64,000 nucleotides of DNA from Desulforhopalus sp. IMCC35007 (GCF_005116575.1 NZ_SWCN01000003.1:186001-250000); one strand, 5' to 3'; shown: positions 50,391-59,994, counted from the first letter of the stretch. The notes: generated by a model from the letters alone, not told the origin. Program-made: numbers and translations.

Positions 50391-51273
50391 TCATCTTGCT
50401 TTGATAACAGTATGCCTGGCTCTTATTCTACTGTCCGGTACCGGTGCCAGTGCCACCGACAACAATTTCTATCAGGACACCAAGCATGGCTGGTTCTGGT
50501 ATGAAAACCCTCCACCTGAACCCGATGAACCGGAAATCAAATCAGAGCCCGCTGTCAAACCACGCATAATTCCATCTCTGGACAACTATACAATCGACGA
50601 CCTATGGAACCTACATCCAGATGATTTCCAACAACTCCTGAACGACCTCCAGAAAAAAGCAGTCCAGACTCCGGAGGAGCAAAACATTATGGAATATCTC
50701 ACCATGCAGGATATCGCCAGGCGTAAAGCCCTGGCCTATACCAATGCCACCATGTATGTCACCCAGAAATACGGCGACCTCTTTAATGTCAATCAGGTTT
50801 ATCCAGCCGCAGGTCCTGGCATCACCGCAAGAGTACAGATGCAGCAAACGGAAATTGCCCAGACAATCAACCAGGCAGGCGCCAACCATGCCCTAATATT
50901 TTTCGTCAGCCCAGGCTGTGGCTTCTGTGAACAGCAAACGCATATCCTTTCCTATTTTGTCGATAAATACGGCTGGCAGATTAAGACCGTAAATATCAGC
51001 ACAGATCTCAATGCCGCTACCCGGTTTAACATTACCACCTCCCCTACTTTGCTCCTTATAAAGAAAGGACAAGACGACTACATGACCGTAGCCAATGGTG
51101 TTATCACCTTGACGGAGCTTGAAAGAAAACTTTACCGGGCAATCCGGTTTATGCAGGGAGACACCAAGGGCGACAACTTCCTGATGTATCAATTCCAAAA
51201 AGGCAGTGCATTCGATCCAACTTCCATCCTGCATAAAGGAGAACAGCCATGGCAAAAGCAAAAGACACCTTGA
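50350..51273 (+). CDS. traF: F-type conjugation TraF, thioredoxin-like periplasmic protein
   Basis: This 307-residue exported protein matches F TraF. A signal peptide (about ALITVCLALILLSGTGASA) leads to NNFYQDTKHGWFWYENPPP, a helical middle with NYTIDDLWNLHPDDFQQLL, and a C-terminal thioredoxin-like domain with LIFFVSPGCGFCEQQTHIL. It retains a CGFC motif that F TraF lacks, so it may be redox-active and could form disulfides for TraU, TraH and TraN-type proteins. The start at 50350 overlaps the S26 peptidase gene by 41 bases; a start nearer the signal peptide is possible. Confidence 0.88.
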   Translation: MQIRFYTKPCHSGNHLALITVCLALILLSGTGASATDNNFYQDTKHGWFWYENPPPEPDEPEIKSEPAVKPRIIPSLDNYTIDDLWNLHPDDFQQLLNDLQKKAVQTPEEQNIMEYLTMQDIARRKALAYTNATMYVTQKYGDLFNVNQVYPAAGPGITARVQMQQTEIAQTINQAGANHALIFFVSPGCGFCEQQTHILSYFVDKYGWQIKTVNISTDLNAATRFNITTSPTLLLIKKGQDDYMTVANGVITLTELERKLYRAIRFMQGDTKGDNFLMYQFQKGSAFDPTSILHKGEQPWQKQKTP

Positions 51274-52700
51274 AAATCATTGCCGCAACCATTGTAATTT
51301 TTCTATTCTCCACGGTGATTGCCTCTGCCGCCTGGGTTGACGACTGGCTCCAGCAGAAAACGACCACCTCACCGAACTATTTTTCAGGACAACAGCGGGG
51401 ATACTATTCCGGTGGCTCATTTAATGCCCGGTGGCCAAACACCAGCACATACCCGGTAACCGTGGAGATGCCGCGTGTCAAAAGCGGTTGCGGTGGCATT
51501 GATGTATTCATGGGTGGATTTTCTTTTATGAATACCGATTACCTCGTCGATAAGCTCCAGGGAATTCTGTCCGGTGCTGCAGCGGTGGCCTTTGATCTCG
51601 GCCTGAAAACGCTTTGCGAGCAATGCTCCAACACGATCAAGAACTTTGAAGCACTCTCCGACAAGCTCAACTCCATGCAACTTGATGAATGCGCGGCGGC
51701 AAAAGAGCTGGTCGGGGTGGTCATGGATGACAATGGTTTTCATTCGACCGAGGTCATGCGGGAAAAGCTCGCCACCTCCATTAAGGAAAACAAGTTATCC
51801 CTGGGTGTCTCAGAGATGTGGGACATCGTTACCAAGGAAGATGAAGCCAATAACAATGTCCCGCAAGCCAGCGACGTGGCCCAAATAACCAGTGGTTGCA
51901 ACGCCGATATCCAAAGCACCTTTCTTGCCGGAGGATCCCTTTTAGAAAATGTCGGCAGCAAAATGGGTCTGCCGGCGGATTATACCGATCTTATTCGCGG
52001 CCTGGTTGGAGACGTTAACCTGGAAGGCCCGGCAAATGCATATAAGGTCTCCTACGAAGCACCTTGTCCACAGAATAATCCCGATGACATTAAAGGTTTT
52101 GCCGGCGGCAATATATACGCAAAGGCCACAAACGGCATGTGCAGCCAGATTACCGATACCAACCGGGACCTGGTCCAATATGTCCGGGATACTTTGATGA
52201 CCATTGCCGGCAAGATTGAAACCAAAACCACCCTCAGCCTTGCCGAACAGACATTTCTACAAACCAACCCTCTTGCGGCTCTGCCTATCCTCAAAACGGC
52301 GATAACAACAGATATGAAAGATGCAGCAGTGGCCGGTCTTGCCGACATTACCGCTAACGCCTACGCCCTGCAGATATTGTCCGACCTCTATCTCCGGGCT
52401 GAAATTGTTGCCAGAAAGGCAAAAGAAATGCTTGAGAAACAGACCGGAGCAACTGCCGGCCAGCCATCGGAGAGATGTGCGGCCGTAGTCTTTGCCCAGC
52501 ATGCCGACCAGGATATTTCCCTTATGCTGGATAGGATCAAACAGGTTCAGGAAGCTGCCCGGGCCAGCTATGTTGCTTCGGCAAGTGAGATGAATAGCAT
52601 CATGACCTACCTCGAACACATGCAGAAGATTGAAGCACAGATGACGGCAGAAATCACCCGCCGCTACGGCAAAGATGTTGCGACCAGGCTGCAAATGTAG
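51249..52700 (+). CDS. traH: conjugative transfer pilus assembly protein TraH
   Basis: The 483-residue exported protein has a signal sequence (LKIIAATIVIFLFSTVIASA), then WVDDWLQQKTTTSPNYFSGQ with GYYSGGSFNARW, typical of TraH. RVKSGCGGIDVFMGGFSFMN follows, then FDLGLKTLCEQCSNTIKN. Several Cys pairs suggest disulfides. A helical C-terminus contains coiled-coil-like stretches. TraH acts with TraF and TraG in pilus assembly. AAAGGAG precedes the start. It ends 13 bases before traG. Confidence 0.94.
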   Translation: MAKAKDTLKIIAATIVIFLFSTVIASAAWVDDWLQQKTTTSPNYFSGQQRGYYSGGSFNARWPNTSTYPVTVEMPRVKSGCGGIDVFMGGFSFMNTDYLVDKLQGILSGAAAVAFDLGLKTLCEQCSNTIKNFEALSDKLNSMQLDECAAAKELVGVVMDDNGFHSTEVMREKLATSIKENKLSLGVSEMWDIVTKEDEANNNVPQASDVAQITSGCNADIQSTFLAGGSLLENVGSKMGLPADYTDLIRGLVGDVNLEGPANAYKVSYEAPCPQNNPDDIKGFAGGNIYAKATNGMCSQITDTNRDLVQYVRDTLMTIAGKIETKTTLSLAEQTFLQTNPLAALPILKTAITTDMKDAAVAGLADITANAYALQILSDLYLRAEIVARKAKEMLEKQTGATAGQPSERCAAVVFAQHADQDISLMLDRIKQVQEAARASYVASASEMNSIMTYLEHMQKIEAQMTAEITRRYGKDVATRLQM

Positions 52701-52713
52701 AGGGTGTTAAAAT

Positions 52714-55700
52714 ATGAAAAAAGACCTAATAACTATCACTTCAGCCATTGGCCTTATCCTGTTTCTAGCTGCACCCGCCCTGGCACTGGATATGGAATAT
52801 TATACCTATGGCGGCTTTAACCCGATCACTCAGGCCTTCACTAAAATTGCTCTCATTTTCAGTGATTCAGGCTACCAGGGTCTGCTCTTTGTCGTCACTG
52901 TGCTGGGCATTCTGGCTGCCGCTTGCGGTTGGCTGGCAAGGGCCGCCACCGGCGCACGAATCATTCCTTTGGTGTGGGCGGTGCCGGTGTTGGTCGGCGC
53001 TGTCATGTACCTTGCCCTGTTTGTGCCCAAAGGCAACATCACCGTCTATGACCCGGTCCTGAACAGATTTCAGACCATCGGCGGCATTCCCGATGCGGTG
53101 GTGTTTACCGCCGGCTTTCTCAATAAGATCGAGAAAGGAATGGTCGATATCATCGACACTGCCGCCGCTCCTGATGCTGCATACCAGACAAATGCCGGGG
53201 GGATAGGCTTTAAAGCCCTGGAGTCCGTCAAGGGCTCTTCCCCCAAAAACAACTTTGTCAGAACCAGCATGATCCGCTATATCAAGGATTGTGTAACCTT
53301 TGAGTTGCTGCGGCCGGGAACGACCTTGTCACTCGATGATCTGCGCAACACGACCACTGATTTCCTGCCTGACCTGGGCCAGGCGGTTAATCCGGCTGTC
53401 TATACGGTGTACTACGATTCCGCTACCCCTGAGGGAAGCGCCGTCACCTGCACTGAGGCCTGGAACAAATTGCAACCCATCTATGCCAATCCGACCAACT
53501 ATGATGAGGCTATCAAAAAGGTCTGCAGCAAGGCCTATTTTGATCCGTCAAACCCTGTGGAGTTGAACACCTGCAAGGCTTTGCTCACCAGCACTTTAAA
53601 TTTTACCACCGGGGCCATGGTTACCCCGGAAAAAATCATCCAGCAGCGACAGATCGCCGAAATCCTCTACAACTTTTATTACCAGGATGATAACGAAACC
53701 GCCGTACTGATGGAGAGTAACCGGAAGATAACCTCAACCGGTCTGGGGATCGGCCTCACCATGAACGAGTGGATCCCCATCATGCGGGCCATCATGACCG
53801 CCATAGCCATTGGCGTTATCCCCTTTCTGGTGCTCTTTCTCCCTACCCCGGTCGTCGGTAAAGCTGCGTCGGTCATGTTCGGCTTTTTTGTCTTCCTCAC
53901 TACCTGGGGAATTACCGATGCGGTGATCCACGGAGCTGCAATGGACTATGCCTCCTATGCCTTTGAGGATATGCGGCAATCAAACCTGGGTGTGTATGCC
54001 ATGGCCGCATTTCCAACCATCTCCCTCAAGTTATTGGCGATGTTCGGGGTGATCCGCTCTGCAGGCATCATGCTGGCAAGTTTTTTCTCGATGATGCTTA
54101 TTCGCTTTGGTGGCCACGCCCTGGCCATGCTTGCCGGGAATTTAAGCCGCATTGCCCAATCAGCAGGTGCCCAAGCCGGTCAGTTACTCACACCGGAAGG
54201 CACTTCAGCAGCCATGAATCAGCAGGTCCGGGCAGCTGGTCTGCTTGAAGGCATGCCGGAGCATCGATTTACCAATATGGCAGCGGCACAGGCCTGGAGT
54301 ACTCATCGGTCAGTCGGGGGATATACTGCGGCGATGAATGCCAAGAACACGCTGCAGGAATCTGGGCAGATAAACCCAGGCACCTCAGACAGTGACATGG
54401 CCACCATGATGGCTTCGACCAGAATGGGTGTGGGAACCAGCTCAGGGCCGGTGGAGGTCTCCACTGCTCCGGACGGACACGGCACCAGAATAAAGTCTGA
54501 AACCGTGAATGCTGATGGTTCCACCAGCATCATGACCACCGGTGCAGATGGTACCGGAATGATGCTGGACACTAGTGCAGGCGGAAAAGCTTCATATTCC
54601 GTGGATAATTCCGGTAATTTCACGACTACTAGCGTCGCCGTCAACGGCCTTGATCCGGTCAAGGTGGGAGCCATGGCCCAGCACCAGCGCATTGTTGCGG
54701 CTTCAAACAGTCTGGGCAGCAGTACTAATTGGAATTTAGCCTCACAGCAGCTACAAAAAAACAGCCTCTCCAGCAGCGAAGCCAGAACGTTTAGCAATCG
54801 CCTGGATAATACAGAGAGAAGCAACTGGAAACGGTCTTTTGATGATAAATCAAGTTTTGTTCATACCATGGACGAAACCACTCGAACCCAGTTTCTGTCT
54901 GCAATTGGAGGTGGTTTTCGAAAGATCATTAGTGGAAGTGGCCAGGTTACCGTAATTGGAAATGATAATGAGAAAATGAGCTTTAACGTCTCTGAAGATA
55001 CGGGTAAAGCTTTCACCCGAGATCAAGCAAGGGTCCGTTCCGAATCTCTTCAACAGACTTTTAATGATGCACATGGACTAGATTTCCTTACCAATATGGC
55101 CAAACAAATCGGTGCCACAGAAGCTTACTCATACCTCAACGATGCAAGAGAGATGCGAAGTTCCACAGAATCGTACGGTGCAGATCTGACAACTGCCTTG
55201 GTCAGGAATTATGCATTGGAAAGATATGGTAGTGAATCACCTGAGAATATTCGAAGTGCAATTAATGACTTCAATCACTTTCTGACACAACAGGGAAGCC
55301 AAGGTGTCGACAATATGAGCAATATTGTTAATGGCTTTGTCAGTGGTAACGGCTATGGGTGGGGAAATACCTCAAACGAGGTGAATAATAGTATTTCTGA
55401 CACGAGAGGACATGTCCAACAGGGGAAAGCAAGTTTGGGTGCAGTTGATCGTGCTGCCGGCACTGCATCAACCATGACCTCCAACATCAATCAAAACAGC
55501 TTTTCAGTGCCCAAAAGTGATGTTCCGATTCATGAACCTAATGGGGCATCAGTTTTCCCAGATGCAAAAGCTCTCCGCTCTTACAACAGGAATGAAGAGG
55601 ATGGCATTAGTAGCAGTAGAATACGAACCACAATCAGCGGCTTGACCAAGGAAGGAATAGGAAATGTTTTTCAAGGACAAGGCCTCGTAAACAGTCAAAC

Positions 55701-55821
55701 AAAGAGAGCGACTAGTGAAGGTTTCTTTGATAAAGATCCTGATTTGGTCAGAGGAAATGACATTCCTGATCCTGGGCCTATCCCAAAAGACGCGCCCTCA
55801 ACTCTTGGGGATAAGAAATAG
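52714..55821 (+). CDS. traG: conjugal transfer mating-pair stabilization protein TraG
   Basis: The 1035-residue protein has an N-terminal signal or anchor (LITITSAIGLILFLAAPALA), several membrane helices in the first 480 residues (for example GLLFVVTVLGILAAACGWLA and MRAIMTAIAIGVIPFLVLFL), and a long hydrophilic C-terminal part rich in Ser, Thr, Asn and Gln. This is the TraG plan: an N-terminal pilus assembly domain and a periplasmic C-terminal domain for mating-pair stabilisation or exclusion. It is close in size to F TraG. It is the last recognised transfer gene in the window. Confidence 0.92.
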   Translation: MKKDLITITSAIGLILFLAAPALALDMEYYTYGGFNPITQAFTKIALIFSDSGYQGLLFVVTVLGILAAACGWLARAATGARIIPLVWAVPVLVGAVMYLALFVPKGNITVYDPVLNRFQTIGGIPDAVVFTAGFLNKIEKGMVDIIDTAAAPDAAYQTNAGGIGFKALESVKGSSPKNNFVRTSMIRYIKDCVTFELLRPGTTLSLDDLRNTTTDFLPDLGQAVNPAVYTVYYDSATPEGSAVTCTEAWNKLQPIYANPTNYDEAIKKVCSKAYFDPSNPVELNTCKALLTSTLNFTTGAMVTPEKIIQQRQIAEILYNFYYQDDNETAVLMESNRKITSTGLGIGLTMNEWIPIMRAIMTAIAIGVIPFLVLFLPTPVVGKAASVMFGFFVFLTTWGITDAVIHGAAMDYASYAFEDMRQSNLGVYAMAAFPTISLKLLAMFGVIRSAGIMLASFFSMMLIRFGGHALAMLAGNLSRIAQSAGAQAGQLLTPEGTSAAMNQQVRAAGLLEGMPEHRFTNMAAAQAWSTHRSVGGYTAAMNAKNTLQESGQINPGTSDSDMATMMASTRMGVGTSSGPVEVSTAPDGHGTRIKSETVNADGSTSIMTTGADGTGMMLDTSAGGKASYSVDNSGNFTTTSVAVNGLDPVKVGAMAQHQRIVAASNSLGSSTNWNLASQQLQKNSLSSSEARTFSNRLDNTERSNWKRSFDDKSSFVHTMDETTRTQFLSAIGGGFRKIISGSGQVTVIGNDNEKMSFNVSEDTGKAFTRDQARVRSESLQQTFNDAHGLDFLTNMAKQIGATEAYSYLNDAREMRSSTESYGADLTTALVRNYALERYGSESPENIRSAINDFNHFLTQQGSQGVDNMSNIVNGFVSGNGYGWGNTSNEVNNSISDTRGHVQQGKASLGAVDRAAGTASTMTSNINQNSFSVPKSDVPIHEPNGASVFPDAKALRSYNRNEEDGISSSRIRTTISGLTKEGIGNVFQGQGLVNSQTKRATSEGFFDKDPDLVRGNDIPDPGPIPKDAPSTLGDKK

Positions 55822-55843
55822 GCATAGTGAGGCTTGTGCCGAG

Positions 55844-56128
55844 TCAGTCTTCGTCTTCTGACCAAATATAGTGATAAGAGTTACCTGGTAAATGCGCTAA
55901 TCCCGGATCATCAGAAGCATCAATATCAATTAATTCATTCTCTTCAGTCCCATGGAACCCTTGTTCTTGCAATCCAGAGAAAAAGGCGTCGAAAACGTGC
56001 CCCAGTGAGACTTTTCGGACAGGAATATCACCATCTGCCAGTTTACCACAAGCTGGGCAGAACTCTTCAACATCGGATTCAAATCCACAGTGGGGACAAA
56101 CTGCTTTGGGAGGTGTCTTAAATGTCAT
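55844..56128 (-). CDS. small zinc-ribbon protein
   Basis: The 94-residue protein opens MTFKTPPKAVCPHCGF and continues EEFCPACGKLADGD, a four-cysteine zinc ribbon of the CPxC type, followed by an acidic C-terminus. The start at 56128 has a strong GGAGG; a longer frame to 56179 is unlikely. It lies convergent to traG, 22 bases after the traG stop. A regulatory or adaptor role is possible but not shown by sequence. Confidence 0.65.
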   Translation of the reverse strand: MTFKTPPKAVCPHCGFESDVEEFCPACGKLADGDIPVRKVSLGHVFDAFFSGLQEQGFHGTEENELIDIDASDDPGLAHLPGNSYHYIWSEDED

Positions 56129-56159
56129 GATTTTCACCCTCCTTTTAATGAGTCGTTCA

Positions 56160-56492
56160 TCATATAAAAACGATATCACACCTCAAACGCTCGGCAAACG
56201 AAACCTTTTTACAATGTTTACCATTTCTTGAAATCATGTCAAGAAACATGCCAGACACAGTTTTTTCTGGGCCAATACGTTTCTGCTTACCGTTTTTCTG
56301 GAGAGTACATATGATATGACATTCTGATATCCGAACACGTATCGATAATTCTGGCTTAGTAATAGCTTCATTTTGCAGGATAGCTTCAGAAATTTTATCC
56401 GACTTTTTTCCCGACACTTGCCTGTTGTATTGAATAGCAGTAGATTGCTTATCCGTTAGGATAACTCGGTTTTCAAAGACAGGAGAAACCAA
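56160..56492 (-). CDS. hypothetical protein divergent from HNH nuclease gene
   Basis: This 110-residue frame starts at 56492, on the same bases as the start of the plus-strand HNH gene but on the opposite strand. It is moderately basic, with Cys residues (SECHIICTLQ, NGKHCKKVSF). A segment SDKISEAILQNEAITKPELS could be a short helical domain. I recognise no family. It would have to share its first bases with the HNH gene's ribosome binding site region, which makes it doubtful. It may instead be a chance frame across a promoter region. Confidence 0.35.
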   Translation of the reverse strand: MVSPVFENRVILTDKQSTAIQYNRQVSGKKSDKISEAILQNEAITKPELSIRVRISECHIICTLQKNGKQKRIGPEKTVSGMFLDMISRNGKHCKKVSFAERLRCDIVFI

Positions 56493-57478
56493 TGTGCGGC
56501 AGGCTTGATTATTTTCTGAATGCGTTTGCTAAGCTGCGAACGGATGGATCTAAGAAAAACTGGACAAGTCTCACCTATAATCGCTCACCCTACAAGCCCT
56601 TTCTGCTTTTAACTGTTCTCGACTTTATCGAATCTGGAATAATTGTCAGAAATTTTATAGAGCCATCGTTTGAACTTGCTCAAGCTTTCCAAAGCTATTG
56701 CGACTTATTACTGCCACCTGAACGGAAGGCAAGTATGTCCTATCCTTTCTATCATCTGGAAAGCGCAGCTTTCTGGGAGTTGAAGCCACAGCCAGGACAG
56801 CAGCACAAAAAAGGGTTGGCGGTAAGCTCGGTGAAACGACTTCGACAGTTGTATCTCGGAGCAAAATTCAGTGACGATCTCTATCCGCTGCTACAAATGC
56901 CAGGTTCTCGAGATAAACTCCGCATGGTTCTTATAGAGAAATACTTTTCCCCTGAAGTTCGGCAGACAATCCTTGAACGATCAGTACTCAATTGCCAATC
57001 AGAAATATATTCCACCGGCCTGCTCACAACACAAGAGCGGTTCCCTGACTCTGATCGGACAATGCGTCAATCCACTCTAGTCGATGTTGACAAAGTCCGT
57101 GATCAGGGGTTTAGAAAAGCTATTGTCAAACTTTATGGTCATCGCTGTGCGCTTTGTGGCATTAAAATGATTACTCCAGAAGGTCACACCATAGTCGATG
57201 CCGCCCATATCAAGCCATGGAGTGTGAGCCAGAATGACCACCCGACGAACGGCATAGCCTTGTGTAAACTCTGTCACTGGTCTTACGACGAAGGGCTTAT
57301 GTCAGTGGATGGCAATTACCAGGTGATGATTTCTCCAGCAGTTAAAAATGACCATAATCTGCCTGGGCATATTCTTACTCTTTCAGACCGTCCAGTGTTC
57401 AAGCCTTCTGAAAGTCGTTTTTGGCCTGATCAGGATAGTTTGGCTTGGCATAGGAGGGAGAAATTTACCAAGCGGTAA
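56492..57478 (+). CDS. HNH endonuclease of the modification-dependent restriction type
   Basis: The 328-residue protein has an N-terminal domain with SPYKPFLLLTVLDFIESGII, and YPFYHLESAAFWELKP, resembling the sulfur-binding/SRA-like part of phosphorothioate-DNA-binding restriction enzymes. A C-terminal HNH nuclease contains HRCALCGIKMITPEGHTIVD, AAHIKPWSVSQNDHPTNGIA and LCKLCHWSYDEGLM. The HNH ligands (two Cys pairs) and catalytic His appear complete. AGGAG precedes the start. It is probably a DNA-modification-dependent restriction enzyme that acts on foreign DNA; binding to phosphorothioate DNA is inferred from family resemblance. Confidence 0.82.
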   Translation: MCGRLDYFLNAFAKLRTDGSKKNWTSLTYNRSPYKPFLLLTVLDFIESGIIVRNFIEPSFELAQAFQSYCDLLLPPERKASMSYPFYHLESAAFWELKPQPGQQHKKGLAVSSVKRLRQLYLGAKFSDDLYPLLQMPGSRDKLRMVLIEKYFSPEVRQTILERSVLNCQSEIYSTGLLTTQERFPDSDRTMRQSTLVDVDKVRDQGFRKAIVKLYGHRCALCGIKMITPEGHTIVDAAHIKPWSVSQNDHPTNGIALCKLCHWSYDEGLMSVDGNYQVMISPAVKNDHNLPGHILTLSDRPVFKPSESRFWPDQDSLAWHRREKFTKR

Positions 57479-57562
57479 TTTGCCACATATTTCTTGATCG
57501 CAAGAACCTTTCAAGTCACCATTTAATATAGCTATATGGACTTTTGAGAAACGAGAGAATTA

Positions 57563-57579
57563 CAGTCTATATACGTAAT
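57563..57579 (+). repeat. 17-bp sequence repeated at 26065-26081 (copy 2)
   Basis: CAGTCTATATACGTAAT, identical to 26065-26081 and in the same orientation. It lies in the gap between the HNH nuclease gene and the end of the kinase gene, at the edge of the GC-rich TerY-P module. Confidence 0.5.
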
Positions 57580-57636
57580 TGAGTATGGGTATAAAGAATT
57601 TCTTTAGATTGAGTGTAGCCGGTAGTTATAGCTTCT

Positions 57637-59994
57637 TTATAATATCTTCAGTTCTTTCATTCGCTTAAACGCAAAGTCCCTTTCCGCATTTCTTAAATCG
57701 CAAATTCCTTTTACGCAAATGGTTTTTCCATCCTGATAAGTATGATTAAATTCAGTTATCTCTTTTGGAGAAATTGTCCTTTCCTTGAAATATTTATCGC
57801 TTGGTTTTTTATATAAAAACTGAATCTTTCTCCCATCTTTAATGGCTCTTTCAACATCTAGTTGAAGTTGGGATTTTGCAGCTACTTTTCTTACTGATAC
57901 AGTCTGGATTTGACCTGCAGTTGTGGATTTGTTGATAGCTCTGTCAGTGCTGGTAGTCACGCGCGGAGGGGTAGGAGTCGTGACGCGGGGTGCTCTAGAC
58001 GTTTGTGGTGCTGGTCTCGCCGGTGGCGTCACCGTCAACGCCACTGTGGAAGCCGGAACCGATGCGCCCAACTCGCGCAGGTCTTGTTCGGCTTGCGCAC
58101 GGGCTGCAAAGGCGTCCGTAAGTGCCCTGTCGTTTCTGGCCTTGGTAGGGAGCGCGTCAAGGCGGGCCTTGGCATTTCTCAGAGTGCCCAGCCCGTTTCG
58201 GATCGTAGATTCCAGCTTGGCCTTTTCTGCCGCGTAGCGCCCACGTAGCGCCCTTTCGTCGGCAACGTCCTGAGCGTTCGGCGTCCGGTCATACTTGAAG
58301 TGAGACTCGTGCCCACGCCGCCATGCCAACAGCTTGCTAGTCATTACGTCGCCGAAACCGGGAATGCTCAGGACGGCAGATTGGTTCACATCGGCAGCGG
58401 TTTCGATTCCAAAGGAAACGAGCGTTGCGGTCTTCACGGGGCCGATGCCCGAAATGTTCGCACGCCGTATCGAGAAGCGGTCAAGGTATGCTTGTCGCTG
58501 ACGCGACTCTCGGTTGGATTTCATCATCATCAATTCGCGGGCGAGCACATCGGCGTGGCCATTGTAGGCCGCAATAGCGGCATCCAGATCGCCGCGCACC
58601 TTCACCACTTCAATCATGCCGTTGCGCTGGACAAAAGCGTTCAATTCGTGCTGCATGCGCTCATCGGCATCCTTGAAGACGTGCTGGAACGGGCCGGATT
58701 CAACCTCACGGTCGGAAAGGGTAGCCCATCCCCAGATTGCCAACCCGATCCACACAAACCACGCTTGGGCGGCATAAATGAACCCGGCAACCGCGCCGGC
58801 CATAATTGGCAAGCCCATGAGCGCCCGCCCGCGCTTTCCGTTCCTAGCTTTGCGGAGCACGCTACTGGCACCACGCGGCGTAGCTGCAGCTGGAAGCAAG
58901 TCTGCGACCGTAGGGAAGCGGAACGCCAGAATCTCGCGTATTGCCTCTTCCGTGCCACGCGCATCGGTCGGGATGTTCGGTTCAACGGCGGTCAGGTCGG
59001 GGAACATGTCAAAGCCGCTGTTGCCCGTCAGTTTGCACCAGACGCAGCCACCGGCATTGCTGGGGTAGTAGTGCGTCTTTACCTTGCTACAGTGGTTCAG
59101 TGAGCTTTCCAGAGTGTTCAGGGAGTGTATCCAATCCAGCGCGCGAGGACGCGCGCTCGGTGTAATTCCGAATGCACTCTCGAATGCGCGGGCGATTGCA
59201 TCGGGGAACACGTCTAGCGTCAGTGCACCCGGTGGCGGGGTTGTCTGTGTTGCGGATTGGCGGGTGAGCGAGAAGGCAAACCGGTTCTGGCCAATGGCAT
59301 CGCCCATGGAAATGTCTGGCCCGTTGTAGCGCCCGGCGTAGGGGTGACGGCCCATGAACAGAAGATGGAAGATTGCAACGGCCAGCCCGAAGTTGTCGTG
59401 TTCTATGGTTCTCTGAACTGATGCGAGGTTCTTCCCGTGTAGTTCGGGCGGCGTGAACTCGGGCACACCGACGACGCAAGGATAAGATTTGCCGTTCAGG
59501 GTGAACTGGAAGCTATCCGCGTCGATTAGGGCAACGGTCGCATCTTGCGCGACCAAAACGCCGGAATGGTTCAGATCGCCGATGACACAGCCCGTTTGGT
59601 GCACCTTTCCTACGGCGCGAGCAACGTTCCGCGCGGCATGGACAACAAATCGATAGTCCACCTTCGGAAAATGACGCTGGCGCGATTTCGGGCTGTATAG
59701 CTCATGCAGCGGGCGATAGCCCGACACAAGCCGCATGACAAAGCCAAGGAAGTTTCCGCGCCGGTCTGTCACCACCTCGCCGGGATAGGCAACGAGGTCG
59801 GTCTTGACGGCCAGGCCTTCGCCTACCATCGCCCGCACCTTGTCTTCGCGCATACCGCGCAAGCTGGTGTTGTAGATTTTGACAGCCTGCCTGGAACGGC
59901 CCTTGATCGCGTAGACTTCGCCTTCACCACCCTTACCGATCAACTCGGCAACTGAAACCCGATCCTTTCCAATGACGATTTCCTGCACGGTCAT
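57637..59994 (-). CDS. protein kinase-HhH-WYL protein of a TerY-P triad
   Basis: The 785-residue protein begins with a protein-kinase-like domain. Gly-rich loop GKGGEGEVY is near residue 20, Lys39 is in AVKIYN, catalytic GDLNHSGVL has D140, and DAD (158-160) replaces DFG. A membrane-like hairpin is near residues 390-425 and a helix-hairpin-helix pair at about 510-555 (ISGIGPVKTATLVSFGIETA, IPGFGDVMTSKLL). A helical region follows, then a C-terminal WYL-like domain (IKDGRKIQFLYKKPSDKYFK). It is coupled to a PP2C phosphatase and a vWA gene, the TerY-P triad. Base composition changes sharply inside the gene near 57960, where the last 100 codons become AT-rich. Confidence 0.8.
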   Translation of the reverse strand: MTVQEIVIGKDRVSVAELIGKGGEGEVYAIKGRSRQAVKIYNTSLRGMREDKVRAMVGEGLAVKTDLVAYPGEVVTDRRGNFLGFVMRLVSGYRPLHELYSPKSRQRHFPKVDYRFVVHAARNVARAVGKVHQTGCVIGDLNHSGVLVAQDATVALIDADSFQFTLNGKSYPCVVGVPEFTPPELHGKNLASVQRTIEHDNFGLAVAIFHLLFMGRHPYAGRYNGPDISMGDAIGQNRFAFSLTRQSATQTTPPPGALTLDVFPDAIARAFESAFGITPSARPRALDWIHSLNTLESSLNHCSKVKTHYYPSNAGGCVWCKLTGNSGFDMFPDLTAVEPNIPTDARGTEEAIREILAFRFPTVADLLPAAATPRGASSVLRKARNGKRGRALMGLPIMAGAVAGFIYAAQAWFVWIGLAIWGWATLSDREVESGPFQHVFKDADERMQHELNAFVQRNGMIEVVKVRGDLDAAIAAYNGHADVLARELMMMKSNRESRQRQAYLDRFSIRRANISGIGPVKTATLVSFGIETAADVNQSAVLSIPGFGDVMTSKLLAWRRGHESHFKYDRTPNAQDVADERALRGRYAAEKAKLESTIRNGLGTLRNAKARLDALPTKARNDRALTDAFAARAQAEQDLRELGASVPASTVALTVTPPARPAPQTSRAPRVTTPTPPRVTTSTDRAINKSTTAGQIQTVSVRKVAAKSQLQLDVERAIKDGRKIQFLYKKPSDKYFKERTISPKEITEFNHTYQDGKTICVKGICDLRNAERDFAFKRMKELKIL

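Larger units (their letters stand above)
15010..55821. mobile_element. integrative and conjugative element (ICE), minimal visible extent
   Basis: The left end is placed in the 3' half of tRNA-Glu (about 15010-15035), next to a tyrosine integrase pointing toward the tRNA. Inside are a TrfA-type replication gene with iterons, regulators and a nearly complete F-type conjugation gene set ending with traG at 55821. Cargo occupies 24.3-44.3 kb between traB and traV. A second copy of the tRNA 3' end was not found by eye to the right, so the right end probably lies beyond the window. The modules at 55.8-63.5 kb are then likely inside the ICE too. Relaxase, coupling protein and TraN are not seen here. 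Confidence 0.85.
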
